Below, one piece after another: positions 37,101 to 46,057 of a stretch of DNA of 64,000 bases (positions are counted from its first letter, which is position 1; every line of letters begins with the position of its first letter). The DNA is taken from assembly GCF_900312975.1 (NCBI RefSeq), contig NZ_LT990039.1:620001-684000 (forward strand), read 5' to 3'. The notes under the pieces were generated by a model that was given only the letters and a program-made list of their open reading frames with translations, was not told the origin of the DNA and did no database searches. Made by a program: the position numbers and the translations under genes. The stretch is from Massilistercora timonensis. Its GTDB lineage: Bacteria > Bacillota > Clostridia > Lachnospirales > Lachnospiraceae.

Positions 37101-37716
37101 GATTCCGGAACGCGTCGATGGCGTCCATATCCACCAGGTCCTTCAGGTCCTCGTAATCCCAGGTCTCGATCTTCTGGATCTCGTGAGAAGTACGGAAACC
37201 GTCGAAGAAGTTGATGAACGGCAGCTTGCCTTTAAGCGCCGCGCAGTGCGCAACCGGCGTCAGGTCCATAACCTCCTGTACGCTGGACTCGCAGAGCATG
37301 GCAGCTCCGGTCTGACGACAGGCATATACATCGGAGTGATCTCCGAAAATGGAAAGTGCGTGGCTGGCGATCGCACGGGCGGATACGTTGAACACACCCG
37401 GAAGCTGCTCGCCCGCTACCTTATACAGGTTGGGGATCATCAAAAGCAGACCCTGAGAAGCGGTAAAGGTAGTGGTCAGAGCGCCTGCCGCCAGAGATCC
37501 GTGTACCGCGCCTGCAGCGCCGGCCTCAGACTGCATCTCTGTCACCTGAACCGTCTGTCCGAAGATGTTCTTTCTTCCTTCGGTCGCCCACTCATCTACA
37601 TGCTCCGGCATAACAGATGACGGCGTGATCGGATAAATAGCCGCAACTTCTGTGTACGCATATGACGCATGAGCCGCGGCCTGGTTACCATCCATGGTCT
37701 TCATTTTTCTTGCCAT
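34180..37716 (-). CDS. nifJ: Pyruvate:ferredoxin (flavodoxin) oxidoreductase
   Basis: A 1178-aa single-chain PFOR converting pyruvate and CoA to acetyl-CoA and CO2 while reducing ferredoxin, central to fermentative anaerobes. The N-terminal thiamine-pyrophosphate domain carries AAIYPITPSSVMPEHVDEWA. A ferredoxin-like insert has two cluster motifs, CIQCNRCAYVCPHAV and CTGCGSCANVCPGKKG. The C-terminal domain has SGACAGCGETPYAKL and GDGWAYDIGFGGVDHVL (TPP/Mg binding). AAGGAGG lies 10 nt before the ATG. Monocistronic, with its own promoter and terminator. Confidence 0.98.
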   Translation of the reverse strand: MARKMKTMDGNQAAAHASYAYTEVAAIYPITPSSVMPEHVDEWATEGRKNIFGQTVQVTEMQSEAGAAGAVHGSLAAGALTTTFTASQGLLLMIPNLYKVAGEQLPGVFNVSARAIASHALSIFGDHSDVYACRQTGAAMLCESSVQEVMDLTPVAHCAALKGKLPFINFFDGFRTSHEIQKIETWDYEDLKDLVDMDAIDAFRNHALNPNHPCQRGSAQNPDIFFQAREACNPYYDAMPAIVQEYMDKVNAKIGTDYKLFNYYGAADAEKVIVAMGSVCDTIEETIDYLVAAGEKVGVVKVRLYRPFCAQALVDAIPDTVKYINVLDRTKEPGAQGEPLYLDVVSALKGSKFENVPVNCGRYGLGSKDTTPEQIVAVFNNKDKARFTIGIKDDVTGLSLEAGPALVTTPEGTINCKFWGLGADGTVGANKNSIKIIGDNTDMYAQAYFDYDSKKSGGVTMSHLRFGKSPIKSTYLIHQANFVACHNPSYVNKYNMVQELVDGGTFLLNCPWDMEGLEKHLPGQVKAYIADHNIKFYTIDGIKIGKEIGLGGRINTVLQSAFFKLASIIPEEEAIDLMKKAAKATYGRKGDKIVQMNYDAIDAGAKQVHEVEVPESWKSCQDEGLFTPEVKGGRADVVDFVKNIQAKVNAQEGNTLPVSAFKDYVDGSTPSGSSAYERRGIAVDIPVWKPENCIQCNRCAYVCPHAVIRPVALTEDELAKAPEGTQAIDMIGMPGMKFTMTVSAYDCTGCGSCANVCPGKKGEKALVMGNMEENVGCQETFDFGREIPVKPEVVAKFKPETVKGSQFKQPLLEFSGACAGCGETPYAKLITQLFGDRMYIANATGCSSIWGNSSPSTPYTVNEKGQGPAWSNSLFEDNAEFGYGMLLAQKAIRKRLKEEVEAVAASDQASAEVKEACQAYLDTFNCGVTNGDATDKLVAALEGCDCETCKDIVKNKDFLAKKSQWIFGGDGWAYDIGFGGVDHVLASGEDINIMVFDTEVYSNTGGQSSKATKTGATAQFAAGGKETKKKDLAGIAMTYGYVYVAQIAMGADFNQTVKAIAEAEAYPGPSLIIAYAPCINHGIKKGMSKAQTEEQLAVECGYWNNFRFNPAAEGNKFTLDSKEPKQEDYQAFLDGEVRYNALKRANPEKAEKLFAKNEAEAMDRYAYLQKLVTLYGEE

Positions 37717-37772
37717 TTTTGTTGTTCCTCCTTAAATGTTACTTACATGATCATACTTTGACATATATCATT

Positions 37773-37801
37773 ATTATAGTCCCTGGCATTTTAAAAGTCT
37801 A
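37773..37801 (-). promoter_or_regulatory. Promoter of nifJ
   Basis: Minus-strand TAGACT (37796-37801), 17-nt spacer, consensus TATAAT (37773-37778), about 57 nt before the start codon. The strong -10 fits a highly expressed central enzyme. Confidence 0.65.
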
Positions 37802-37814
37802 GTGATTCTTGGGC

Positions 37815-38990
37815 TTATTTTTGTTCCTTTTTCTGTACATCCGGCTGCTTTTCCCGCAGACTCTGCACCCCTTCCGCCAGGATCTTCACATCGTCCAGGA
37901 TATAGTCGAAAGCCCCTGCCTTATAGAGATTGATCACGATCATTCCCGCAGGCACGGCCAGGATCATCCCCAGCACGCTTCCCATCCGGTATCCCACGTA
38001 CAGAAGCACCAGCGTCACCAGAGGTTTCATACCAATACTGTCCCCCACCAGCTTGGGCTGGGTCAGCTGGTGTACCAGCTGGGTCACTGCGTAAAGCACC
38101 AGAAGAGCCACCACCATCCGGTAGTTTCCACTGAAAAGATGGTAGGCAGCCCAGGGAATGAGGGCCGTCCCGGTGCCAAAGAAAGGCAGGAAGTCCAGGA
38201 ATGCGATGAGCAGGGCTAAAAGGAAGGAAAAATGGACGTCCAGAAGAGCAAATCCTGCCAGCAGAATGAAGAAGACCACCACCATGATCTTTAACTGAGC
38301 CTTAAAATATCCTCCCACCGCGTACTTGAGATTGGACATCACCATGGACATCCTTCTGACCAGCGGATCCGGCGCGATTCGCTTGGCCCAGGCGATCACT
38401 TCCTCCCGCTCTGCCACGAAGAAATAGGCTGAGATGATGGTCACCAGCACCGCGATCAGGATCGAGGGGATCCGCTTGGCGAAATTCCCCGCCGCCAGCA
38501 CGGTAGGCGTACTTAAGTTCCGGATCAGGTCCCCGGCAGTCTCTCCCAGATTCTCTGTGAAGGTATGCCATCCCTCCTGCACCCCCTCAGGCAGCATTTC
38601 GAAAATACCGTTAAAGCTTTCCCCTATGGAATGGAGGCCTGCGCTCAGTTCCCGGTACAGCGTAGGCATGTCTGTAACCAGAGCCGCCACCTCCTGGAAC
38701 AGCCGGCTCCCCGCCCAGTAAAGCAGCAGGACCACCGCTGCCAGAACCAGGATGATCACCAGGGCAGAGCTTAGCTTCTTCACGATCTTCAGCCGTTTCT
38801 CCAGCCAGTTCACCACCGGACTTACGATATAGGCAATGAACCAGCCGATCACAAAGGGCATAAAATACACCAGAAGTTCCAGGCCGATCCACACAAAGAG
38901 GATCGTGCCTGCCAGGCTGAACGCCAGGCTGACGATCACCTTCCAATAGGGCCGGTTATCCCCGAGCTGTTCCCGATAGCTTGTCCCCAT
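37815..38990 (-). CDS. AI-2E family transporter (YtvI-like)
   Basis: A 391-aa polytopic membrane protein of the AI-2E/UPF0118 (PerM) family. It has the N-terminal pair of helices with FMPFVIGWFIAYIVSPVVNW, a long extracytoplasmic central region, and the C-terminal block FLPFFGTGTALIPWAAYHL and LTQPKLVGDSIGMKPLVTL. In sporulating clostridia the closest paralogue is often YtvI, of unknown mechanism. The frame is open to 39053, but the ATG at 38990 follows GGAGG and gives a sensible start, overlapping engB by 35 nt. Confidence 0.85.
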   Translation of the reverse strand: MGTSYREQLGDNRPYWKVIVSLAFSLAGTILFVWIGLELLVYFMPFVIGWFIAYIVSPVVNWLEKRLKIVKKLSSALVIILVLAAVVLLLYWAGSRLFQEVAALVTDMPTLYRELSAGLHSIGESFNGIFEMLPEGVQEGWHTFTENLGETAGDLIRNLSTPTVLAAGNFAKRIPSILIAVLVTIISAYFFVAEREEVIAWAKRIAPDPLVRRMSMVMSNLKYAVGGYFKAQLKIMVVVFFILLAGFALLDVHFSFLLALLIAFLDFLPFFGTGTALIPWAAYHLFSGNYRMVVALLVLYAVTQLVHQLTQPKLVGDSIGMKPLVTLVLLYVGYRMGSVLGMILAVPAGMIVINLYKAGAFDYILDDVKILAEGVQSLREKQPDVQKKEQK

Positions 38991-39600
38991 CTTCCTTTGC
39001 CTCCTTCCCGTCTGTCTGCAGATACCTGGTCTCCACCAGGTCCCAGATCTCATCCCGTCCCTGTTTGGTCACGGAAGAGTAGGGGATGATCACCGTTCCA
39101 GGCACCAGGTCAAGTCCCTGGCGGATCAGTTTCAGCTGCTTATCCTTCTGGCTGCGCTTGATCTTGTCCAGCTTGGTGGCAATGATGATGGGATGAAAGC
39201 CCTGGGCTACGATCCACTGGTACATCATCTTGTCATTGGCGGAGGGCGCGTGCCGGATATCAATGAGAAGAAAGACGGCTTTCAGCTGTTCCGACCCGTG
39301 GAGATACCGCTCGATCAGCTGGCCCCATTTCCGCTTCTCCTGTTCCGAGACTTTGGCGTACCCGTATCCTGGCAAATCCACCAGGTAGAGCTCCTCATTG
39401 ATGTTATAAAAATTAATGGTCTGTGTCTTCCCCGGAGTGGCCGAGATCCGCGCCAGCGCCTTGCGGTTCATAAGCCCGTTGATAAGGGAGGATTTCCCCA
39501 CATTGGACTTCCCTGCGAAGGCGATCTCCGGCAGATGGTTCTCCGGCAGCGGGCTGGTGATCCCACAGACAGTCTCCAGGTTCACATTTCTGATGATCAT
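38956..39600 (-). CDS. engB: Ribosome biogenesis GTP-binding protein EngB/YsxC
   Basis: A 214-aa GTPase needed for 50S assembly. It has G1 FAGKSNVGKSSLINGL (about 29-44), TPGKTQTINFYN (G2), LVDLPGYGYAKVS (G3), and ATKLDKIKRSQ (G4). It overlaps lon by 4 nt, as in other Firmicutes where engB follows lon. The C-terminus is a few residues longer than in Bacillus and rich in acidic and lysine residues. Confidence 0.96.
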   Translation of the reverse strand: MIIRNVNLETVCGITSPLPENHLPEIAFAGKSNVGKSSLINGLMNRKALARISATPGKTQTINFYNINEELYLVDLPGYGYAKVSEQEKRKWGQLIERYLHGSEQLKAVFLLIDIRHAPSANDKMMYQWIVAQGFHPIIIATKLDKIKRSQKDKQLKLIRQGLDLVPGTVIIPYSSVTKQGRDEIWDLVETRYLQTDGKEAKEDGDKLSGTARG

Positions 39601-41957
39601 GACTTTTTCTCCGTTTCTTCCTTCTTGATCAGCACTTTGCCAAGCACTTCATCGATATGAGACACGAAAAAGATCTCCAGGCCTTTGGTGATCTCTGTAG
39701 AAAGCTCTTCCACATCCGGCCTGTTTTCCTTTGGCACAAACACCGTCTTGATCCCTGCGTTCTTGGCCGCCAGTAACTTCTCTTTCAGGCCGCCGATGGG
39801 AAGGATCCTTCCCCGCAGGGTGATCTCCCCGGTCATAGCCACGTCCGCCCGGGCCTTCTGCCCGGTGATGGCGGACATCATGGCCGTGGCCATGGTAACG
39901 CCGGCGGAAGGACCGTCCTTTGGAACTGCTCCCTCCGGAATATGGATATGGATATCATGGTTCTTGAAGAAATCTTCCTCAATGCCATGCTCCCGGCTGA
40001 CTGAGCGGATATAGCTGATCCCGGTGCGGGCAGATTCCTTCATCACGTCTCCCAGCTGGCCGGTGAGCAGGATCTCCCCTTCGCCAGGCATGATGTTGAC
40101 TTCGATCTGCAGGGTATCCCCGCCTACGCTGGTCCAGGCCAGTCCCCGCACGATCCCCACTTCCGGGGTCTCGTTGGCCATCTGATAAGTATAGAGTTCT
40201 CTTCCCAGATACTGGTGAAGGTTCCGCTCTGTAATATGTACCGCCTGTTTCTTTCCCTCGAAGATCTCTTTGGCCGCCTTGCGGCAGATCTCTGCGATCT
40301 TGCGCTCCAGCTGCCGCACGCCCGCCTCCTTGGTATAGTTCCGGGCCATCTTCCACAGGGCTTTCCTGCTGACGGTAAGCTGATCCGCCTTCAGGCCGTT
40401 GCGCGCTCTCTGCTTGGGGATCAGGTGCTCCAGGGCGATGTGCATTTTCTCATTCTCTGTATAACTGCTGACCTCGATAACCTCCATCCGGTCCAGAAGA
40501 GGTCTGGGGATGGTCTGCAGAGTATTCGCCGTAGTCACGAACAGAACCTCGGAAAGATCCAGCGGCACTTCCAGGTAATGATCCCGGAACTTCATGTTCT
40601 GCTCACTGTCCAGTACCTCCAGGAGGGCAGAGAAGGTATCTCCTTTGTAGTCGTTGCTCACCTTGTCGATCTCATCCAGCAACATCAGGGGATTCTTCAC
40701 TTTGGCTCTGCGGATGGCCTCCGCGATCCTTCCCGGCATCGCGCCTACATAAGTCTTCCGGTGTCCCCGGATCTCCGCCTCGTCCCGGACGCCGCCAAGC
40801 GAGATCCTGACATAAGGCTTCTTCAGGGCCCGGGCCAGGGATTTGGCAATGGACGTCTTACCGGTTCCCGGAGGTCCCACCAGACAGAGGATGGGCACAT
40901 CTCCCTTCCTTGTCAGGGCGCGGACCGCCAGAAACTCCAGCACCCGCTCCTTCACCTTCTCCAGGCCATAGTGATCCTCATCCAGCACCTGCTTCGCATA
41001 GGCGATATCTTTGTTGTCCCGGCAGGTCTTATCCCAGGGAAGCTCCAGCATGGTCTCGATATATGTCCGGATCACGCCTGCCTCTGCCGGGCTGTTCATA
41101 GAATTGCGGAATCGTTTGATCTCTTTGGAGATCTTCTCCTTCACCTCCGCCGGAGCCTTCAGATCGTCTGCCGCCTGCTGGAATTCATCCGCGTCGGAAA
41201 GGGTGGTCTCGTCTCCCAGCTCCTCCCGGATCAGCTTTAATTCCTCCCGGAGGATATACTCCCGCTGGTTCTTGTCCACCCGCTCCTTGATCTTGGTTTG
41301 CAGCTCGTCCTTGATATTCTGCACCCGGATCTCCTGCACCACCTTGTAGGACAGAAGCTCGAACCGCTTCCGCACGTCCGGCTCCTCCAGAAGCTCCTGC
41401 TGTTCTTCACAGCGAAGGGACAGATTGGCCCCGATCAGATCCACCAGCTTCCTGAGATCCTGGGTCTCGTCAATCTGAGCTCCCAGTTCTTTCGCCGTCT
41501 TGGGATTCTTGAGCATGTATTCCCGGAACAGATCCTTCAGTCCCCGCAGCATAGCCTCCCGGTTGATGGATGTCTCCTGGGCATCTCCTTCCTCCAGGCT
41601 GTCCAGTTCATCCGGCACCACTTCCACGGAAGCGTAGAGAAACGGCGTCTCCTGCTCCAGTTCTTCAATCCTTGCCCGAAGCTGCCCGGACACCAGCACC
41701 CGGGTGATCTTCTTGGGAAGCTTCAGCATCTGCTTGATGCTGACCACGCAGCCTGTCTCATACACATCGGCGATCCCCGGATCCTCTACTTCTACATCCT
41801 TCTGGGCCGCCAGAAATAAAAGCTGGTCTCCTTCCATCGCCCGCTCGATCGCCTGGATGGATTTCTCCCGGCTCACGTCAAAATGTGTCACCATCTCCGG
41901 CAGCACTGCCATTCCCCGCAGCGCCACCATGGGAAGACTTAATCTTTCTCTCTCCAT
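39597..41957 (-). CDS. lon: ATP-dependent endopeptidase La
   Basis: A 786-aa LonA protease. The N-terminal substrate-binding LON domain starts LPMVALRGMAVLPEM. The AAA+ domain has Walker A LVGPPGTGKTSIAKSLARAL and Walker B MLLDEIDKVS. The proteolytic domain carries the catalytic serine in KDGPSAGVTMATAM and the lysine in GLKEKLLAAKNAGI. Placed between clpX and engB in the usual clostridial order. Confidence 0.98.
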   Translation of the reverse strand: MERERLSLPMVALRGMAVLPEMVTHFDVSREKSIQAIERAMEGDQLLFLAAQKDVEVEDPGIADVYETGCVVSIKQMLKLPKKITRVLVSGQLRARIEELEQETPFLYASVEVVPDELDSLEEGDAQETSINREAMLRGLKDLFREYMLKNPKTAKELGAQIDETQDLRKLVDLIGANLSLRCEEQQELLEEPDVRKRFELLSYKVVQEIRVQNIKDELQTKIKERVDKNQREYILREELKLIREELGDETTLSDADEFQQAADDLKAPAEVKEKISKEIKRFRNSMNSPAEAGVIRTYIETMLELPWDKTCRDNKDIAYAKQVLDEDHYGLEKVKERVLEFLAVRALTRKGDVPILCLVGPPGTGKTSIAKSLARALKKPYVRISLGGVRDEAEIRGHRKTYVGAMPGRIAEAIRRAKVKNPLMLLDEIDKVSNDYKGDTFSALLEVLDSEQNMKFRDHYLEVPLDLSEVLFVTTANTLQTIPRPLLDRMEVIEVSSYTENEKMHIALEHLIPKQRARNGLKADQLTVSRKALWKMARNYTKEAGVRQLERKIAEICRKAAKEIFEGKKQAVHITERNLHQYLGRELYTYQMANETPEVGIVRGLAWTSVGGDTLQIEVNIMPGEGEILLTGQLGDVMKESARTGISYIRSVSREHGIEEDFFKNHDIHIHIPEGAVPKDGPSAGVTMATAMMSAITGQKARADVAMTGEITLRGRILPIGGLKEKLLAAKNAGIKTVFVPKENRPDVEELSTEITKGLEIFFVSHIDEVLGKVLIKKEETEKKS

Positions 41958-42017
41958 GTATTTCTTCTCTCCTGTCTGATCCCGGTCCTGTCAGAGGGCA
42001 GGCCCGGCTTTATATGA

Positions 42018-42052
42018 AACGGGCGGGCACACAATCTCTGCACCCGCCTCAT
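42018..42052 (-). terminator. Possible weak terminator between clpX and lon
   Basis: On the minus strand GGCGGGTGCA pairs imperfectly with TGTGCCCGCC, followed by CGTTTC. The T-run is poor, so it may attenuate rather than stop transcription between clpX and lon. Confidence 0.4.
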
Positions 42053-42057
42053 AGTTC

Positions 42058-43320
42058 TTATGCACTTTCTGAATGGATCGCCCCGTGAACACACTCCGGC
42101 TCTCCAACCCCTTTTATCACATCTCTTGTGATCCTGCAGGACTTCAGCGTTTCATCCGAAGGTGCCTGATACATAATATCCATCATCGTTTTTTCCATGA
42201 TCGCCCGCAAACCTCTCGCCCCTGTCTTTCGCTTCAGGGAAGTCTCCGCGATCTCTTCCAGGGCGGAATCGTCAAAGATCAGGTCCACCCCGTCCATCTC
42301 CAGCATCTTCTGATACTGTTTCACAATGGCGTTCTTGGGCTCTGTCAGGATCCGGATCAACGCTTCCTTATCCAGCATCTCCAGAGACACGGTCACCGGG
42401 ACACGCCCTACCAGCTCCGGGATCAGGCCGTACTTCACCAGATCCTGGGGAAGCACCTGTTTTAAGAGCCGGTCTGTATCATGCTCGTGTCGGCTGGCGA
42501 TCTCCACATTGAATCCGATGGATTTCTGATCCAGCCGCTTCTCGATCACCTTCTCCAGACCGTCGAACGCTCCTCCGCAGATAAAGAGGATATTGGTGGT
42601 GTCGATCTGGATCAGCTCCTGATGGGGATGCTTTCTTCCACCCTGGGGCGGCACATTGGCCACCGTTCCCTCGATGATCTTGAGAAGCGCCTGCTGAACG
42701 CCCTCTCCGGATACATCTCTTGTGATGGAAGGATTCTCGGATTTCTTGGTGATCTTATCGATCTCATCGATATAGATGATCCCGTATTCTGCCCGCTCCA
42801 CGTCACCGTCCGCCGCCTGGATGATCTTCAGAAGGATGTTCTCCACATCCTCCCCCACATACCCGGCTTCTGTCAGGGCTGTGGCATCCGCGATGGCAAA
42901 AGGCACGTTCAGGATCCTTGCAAGAGACTGGGCAAGAAGGGTCTTGCCGCAGCCGGTGGGACCCAGCATCAGGATGTTGCTCTTGCTCAGCTCCACTCCC
43001 AGATCCTCCCGGCCTGCCAGTATCCTCTTATAATGATTGTAAACCGCCACAGAGAGAACCTTCTTGGCATCCTCCTGGCCGATCACATATTCATCCAGAA
43101 ACGCTTTGATCTCTTCCGGTTTCAGCAGATTGATGTCCATGAAAGGACTTCTGCGTCTTCCCTCTTCATATTCCAGTTCTTCTTCGATGATCTCCGCGCA
43201 GACGTCCACGCACTCATCGCAGATATATGCCCCGTTTGGCCCTGCGATCAGCTTTTTGACCTGCGCCTGCGTCTTGTTGCAGAAAGAACATCTCACCTGG
43301 TCGTCGTTTCTACCTGCCAT
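42058..43320 (-). CDS. clpX: ATP-dependent Clp protease ATP-binding subunit ClpX
   Basis: A 420-aa AAA+ unfoldase. The N-terminal zinc-binding domain has [14 protein letters not shown] followed by ICDECVDVC. Walker A is [18 protein letters not shown] and Walker [11 protein letters not shown]. The sensor region contains [12 protein letters not shown], and the ClpP-docking IGF-type loop is present as SIGFNVE. It lies directly downstream of clpP, as usual. Confidence 0.98.
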   Translation of the reverse strand: MAGRNDDQVRCSFCNKTQAQVKKLIAGPNGAYICDECVDVCAEIIEEELEYEEGRRRSPFMDINLLKPEEIKAFLDEYVIGQEDAKKVLSVAVYNHYKRILAGREDLGVELSKSNILMLGPTGCGKTLLAQSLARILNVPFAIADATALTEAGYVGEDVENILLKIIQAADGDVERAEYGIIYIDEIDKITKKSENPSITRDVSGEGVQQALLKIIEGTVANVPPQGGRKHPHQELIQIDTTNILFICGGAFDGLEKVIEKRLDQKSIGFNVEIASRHEHDTDRLLKQVLPQDLVKYGLIPELVGRVPVTVSLEMLDKEALIRILTEPKNAIVKQYQKMLEMDGVDLIFDDSALEEIAETSLKRKTGARGLRAIMEKTMMDIMYQAPSDETLKSCRITRDVIKGVGEPECVHGAIHSESA

Positions 43321-43360
43321 TCTATTCTTTCACCTCATAAATTCGGACATTCTAAGGAAA

Positions 43361-43942
43361 CTAACGGCGTGTGATCACCTCATCGATCAGACCGTAGGCC
43401 TTGGCCTCTTCCGCTGACATGAAGTTATCCCTGTCCGTATCCCGCTCGATCACTTCCAGCGGCTGTCCGGTATTCTCCGCCAGGATCTGATTCAGTTTGT
43501 GGCGGGTCTTCAGGATATGCTCCGCCGCGATCTGGATCTCCGACGCCTGGCCCTGCGCTCCGCCGGAAGGCTGATGGATCATGATCTCCGCGTTGGGAAG
43601 CGCCAGCCTTTTTCCCTTTGTACCGCCGGAGAGCAGGAATGATCCCATACTTGCCGCCATTCCGATACAGATGGTCTCAATATCGCACTTGATATACTGC
43701 ATGGTATCGTAGATCGCCATCCCTGCCGTCACAGATCCTCCCGGACTGTTGATGTACAGGTGGATATCCTTCTCCGGATCTTCTGCCTCCAAAAACAGCA
43801 GCTGGGCCACGATCACGCTGGCAGATACATCCGTTACTTCCTCTCCCAGGAAAATGATCCGGTCCTTCAGAAGTCTGGAATAAATATCATAGGAGCGCTC
43901 GCCGCGGCTGGTCTGCTCAATGACATAAGGTACTAAACTCAT
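43361..43942 (-). CDS. clpP: ATP-dependent Clp protease proteolytic subunit
   Basis: A 193-aa serine protease that assembles into tetradecamers. Catalytic Ser lies in [16 protein letters not shown] (about residue 98), His in [16 protein letters not shown] (about 123) and Asp in [10 protein letters not shown] (about 172). The N-terminus [20 protein letters not shown] is the family start. Cotranscribed between tig and clpX. Confidence 0.98.
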   Translation of the reverse strand: MSLVPYVIEQTSRGERSYDIYSRLLKDRIIFLGEEVTDVSASVIVAQLLFLEAEDPEKDIHLYINSPGGSVTAGMAIYDTMQYIKCDIETICIGMAASMGSFLLSGGTKGKRLALPNAEIMIHQPSGGAQGQASEIQIAAEHILKTRHKLNQILAENTGQPLEVIERDTDRDNFMSAEEAKAYGLIDEVITRR

Positions 43943-43978
43943 AGATTCTATGCCTCCCGTCTGCTTCTTTCGCGTCTG

Positions 43979-45265
43979 TTATTTCTCTACTGCATTCTCC
44001 GCCAGGAAGGTAACTGCCTCCTGGACAGCCATATCTTCTTTCATCTGTTTTTTCTCAGCGTCGCCCATGAACTCTTTGAGCTTATCAACTTCCATCTTGT
44101 AGGCTTCCGCCATCTTCGCCAGCTCTTTGTCCAGCTTCTCGTCGCTGATCTCGATGTTCTCTGCCTTGGCTACCGCCTCCAGCACAAGACGGGTCTCAAT
44201 ACGCTTCAGCGCCTGAGGCTTCATCTCTTCCATCATCTTCTCCCGATCCATTCCGGTAAACTGGAAGTACTGGTCCATGGTAAGACCCTGGGCCTGGATC
44301 CGCTGCGCGAACTCATCCATCATCTGGCGGGCCTGGGTGTCAACCATTGCGTCCGGGATCTCCATAGTAGCATTGGCGATGGCCTTCTCTACCGCCTGAT
44401 CCTCTTTCTTGCGCTTTCCGTCTGCAGCCTTCTGCTCTTTGATCTTTGCCTTCACATCGGCTTTATATTCATCCAGAGTGTCAAATTCGGAAACTTCCGC
44501 CGCGAATTCATCGTCGATCTCCGGGATCTCCTTTGCCTTGATCTCATGGATGGTACATTTGAACACTGCGTCTTTGCCCTTCAGGTCCTCTGCGTGATAA
44601 TCCTCCGGGAAGGTAACCTTTACTTCAATCTCCTTCTCCGGCTCTGCCCCGATGAGCTGCTCTTCAAATCCGGGGATAAAGGATCCGGAACCGATGGTCA
44701 GCGGGTAGTTCTCACCCTTGCCTCCTTCGAACGCCTCGCCGTCCACAAAGCCTTCAAAGTCCAGGATGATTTCGTCTTTATCCTGTACCGGACGATCCTC
44801 CACCGTAATGGTACGGGCGTTCTTCTCCGCCTCTTCCTGGATCTTCGCGTCTACTTCCTTCTGGGTCACGCGGGTGGAAACCTTATCTACTTCCAGTCCC
44901 TTGTACTCGCCCAGGATAACTTCCGGTTTGGTAGCCACCTGCGCGGTGAAGATAAAGGGCTTGCCCTTCTCGATCTGCTCTACGTTGATCTCCGGCTGGG
45001 ATACGATCTCCAGCTCACACTCGTCATAAGCCTCAGAGTATGCCTTCGGGATCAGGCTGTTGGCCGCGTCATCATAGAAGATCTCCGGTCCGTACATCTT
45101 CTCGATCATCTGGCGCGGTACTTTTCCCTTACGGAAACCAGGCATATTGATCTTGTTTTTCTGTCTCATATATGCGTTCTGGAGCGCTTTCTCCAACTCA
45201 TCGGCGGACACTTCGATGGTAAGCTTCGCCATGTTTTTCTCTAACTTTTCTACCTGTAAATTCAT
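43979..45265 (-). CDS. tig: Trigger factor
   Basis: A 428-aa ribosome-associated chaperone and peptidyl-prolyl isomerase. The N-terminal ribosome-binding signature is MPGFRKGKVPRQMIEKMYG (about 42-60), followed by the FKBP-like domain (DEIILDFEGFVDGEAFEGG) and a helical C-terminal chaperone domain. First gene of the tig-clpP-clpX-lon-engB cluster. The long ribosome binding site region contains AGGAGGAG. Confidence 0.97.
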   Translation of the reverse strand: MNLQVEKLEKNMAKLTIEVSADELEKALQNAYMRQKNKINMPGFRKGKVPRQMIEKMYGPEIFYDDAANSLIPKAYSEAYDECELEIVSQPEINVEQIEKGKPFIFTAQVATKPEVILGEYKGLEVDKVSTRVTQKEVDAKIQEEAEKNARTITVEDRPVQDKDEIILDFEGFVDGEAFEGGKGENYPLTIGSGSFIPGFEEQLIGAEPEKEIEVKVTFPEDYHAEDLKGKDAVFKCTIHEIKAKEIPEIDDEFAAEVSEFDTLDEYKADVKAKIKEQKAADGKRKKEDQAVEKAIANATMEIPDAMVDTQARQMMDEFAQRIQAQGLTMDQYFQFTGMDREKMMEEMKPQALKRIETRLVLEAVAKAENIEISDEKLDKELAKMAEAYKMEVDKLKEFMGDAEKKQMKEDMAVQEAVTFLAENAVEK

Positions 45266-45339
45266 TTTCCTCTGACTCCTCCTGTTTCTATCCCGCCTTC
45301 ACCAGGCCGAAAACGGGCATATTTCAATACATTCACCAA

Positions 45340-45348
45340 TGAAGTATA
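45340..45348 (-). promoter_or_regulatory. Possible extended -10 promoter upstream of tig
   Basis: Minus-strand TGTTATACT has TG one base before TATACT (45343-45348), an extended -10 arrangement. No convincing -35 was found. It lies about 78 nt before the tig start. No CIRCE or other heat-shock operator was recognised. Confidence 0.4.
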
Positions 45349-45378
45349 ACACAAACCCCGCTAAATATCCAGCATTTT

Positions 45379-45927
45379 CTATTCGTATACAATGGACTCC
45401 GCGATTTCTTCCGCCTTCGCTCTTCCCTCCAGGATCTGGATCAGTTCCAGGGCGAAATCAATGGCGGTCCCAACGCCCCGGCTGGTGATCAGATTACCGT
45501 CCACCGTCACAGGCGCCCGGGTGATCACCGCTCCCTGGATCTCCTTTTCCATGGCCGGATAGCAGGTGACCCGCTTGCCCTTAAGAAGCCCCAGGTCCGC
45601 CAGGATGGTAGGCGCCGCGCAGATCGCCGCCACATATTTGCCCTCCGCGGCAAAATCCGACACTACTTTCCGGACGCCGCTGTGGGCCTTCAGGTTAGTG
45701 GTCCCCGGCATTCCTCCCGGCAGGACCACCATATCCGCCTCCACGAAATTTACTTCCTCAAACAGATCCTCCGTCTGGACATTGATCCCGTGAGATCCGC
45801 GCACCGTATAATCTTCCATAATGGAAACCGTATCTACATAAACCTTGGCCCGTCTCAGAAGATCGACTACCGTCAAGGCTTCTACTTCCTCAAATCCGTC
45901 TGCCAGCAAAACATTTACCCGCTTCAT
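45379..45927 (-). CDS. DJ-1/PfpI family protein (YajL/ThiJ-like)
   Basis: A 182-aa DJ-1 superfamily protein. The nucleophile cysteine is in VAAICAAPTILAD (about residue 103), with the acidic partner in LLADGFEEVEA (Glu near 16) and the histidine-like region after GSHG. Members act as glyoxalase or protein deglycase-like enzymes or oxidative stress proteins; the specific activity is not settled. It shares a compact divergent promoter region with the CYTH gene. Confidence 0.92.
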   Translation of the reverse strand: MKRVNVLLADGFEEVEALTVVDLLRRAKVYVDTVSIMEDYTVRGSHGINVQTEDLFEEVNFVEADMVVLPGGMPGTTNLKAHSGVRKVVSDFAAEGKYVAAICAAPTILADLGLLKGKRVTCYPAMEKEIQGAVITRAPVTVDGNLITSRGVGTAIDFALELIQILEGRAKAEEIAESIVYE

Positions 45928-45993
45928 TTCCCTTTTCTCCCTTCCTTTTTATTCTTTTTTGAAACTCAGCCTTACATCTGCATACTTATTTCA

Positions 45994-46022
45994 ATATTAA
46001 CACCGTTTACATTTAGTGTAAA
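45994..46022 (-). promoter_or_regulatory. Promoter of the DJ-1-like gene (divergent, overlapping)
   Basis: Minus-strand TTTACA (46017-46022), 17-nt spacer, TAATAT (45994-45999). Its -35 is the right arm of the palindrome TTTACA-N5-TGTAAA (46006-46022), whose left arm is the -35 of the opposite promoter. Confidence 0.65.
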
Positions 46023-46034
46023 TACGTTTATGAT
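46006..46034 (+). promoter_or_regulatory. Promoter of the CYTH gene (divergent, overlapping)
   Basis: TTTACA (46006-46011), 17-nt spacer, TATGAT (46029-46034), 23 nt before the ATG. It interlocks with the minus-strand promoter so that both -35 boxes lie within one 17-nt palindrome and RNA polymerase can occupy only one side at a time. Confidence 0.65.
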
Positions 46035-46057
46035 AGATAAGGAAAGGATGATGGAAT

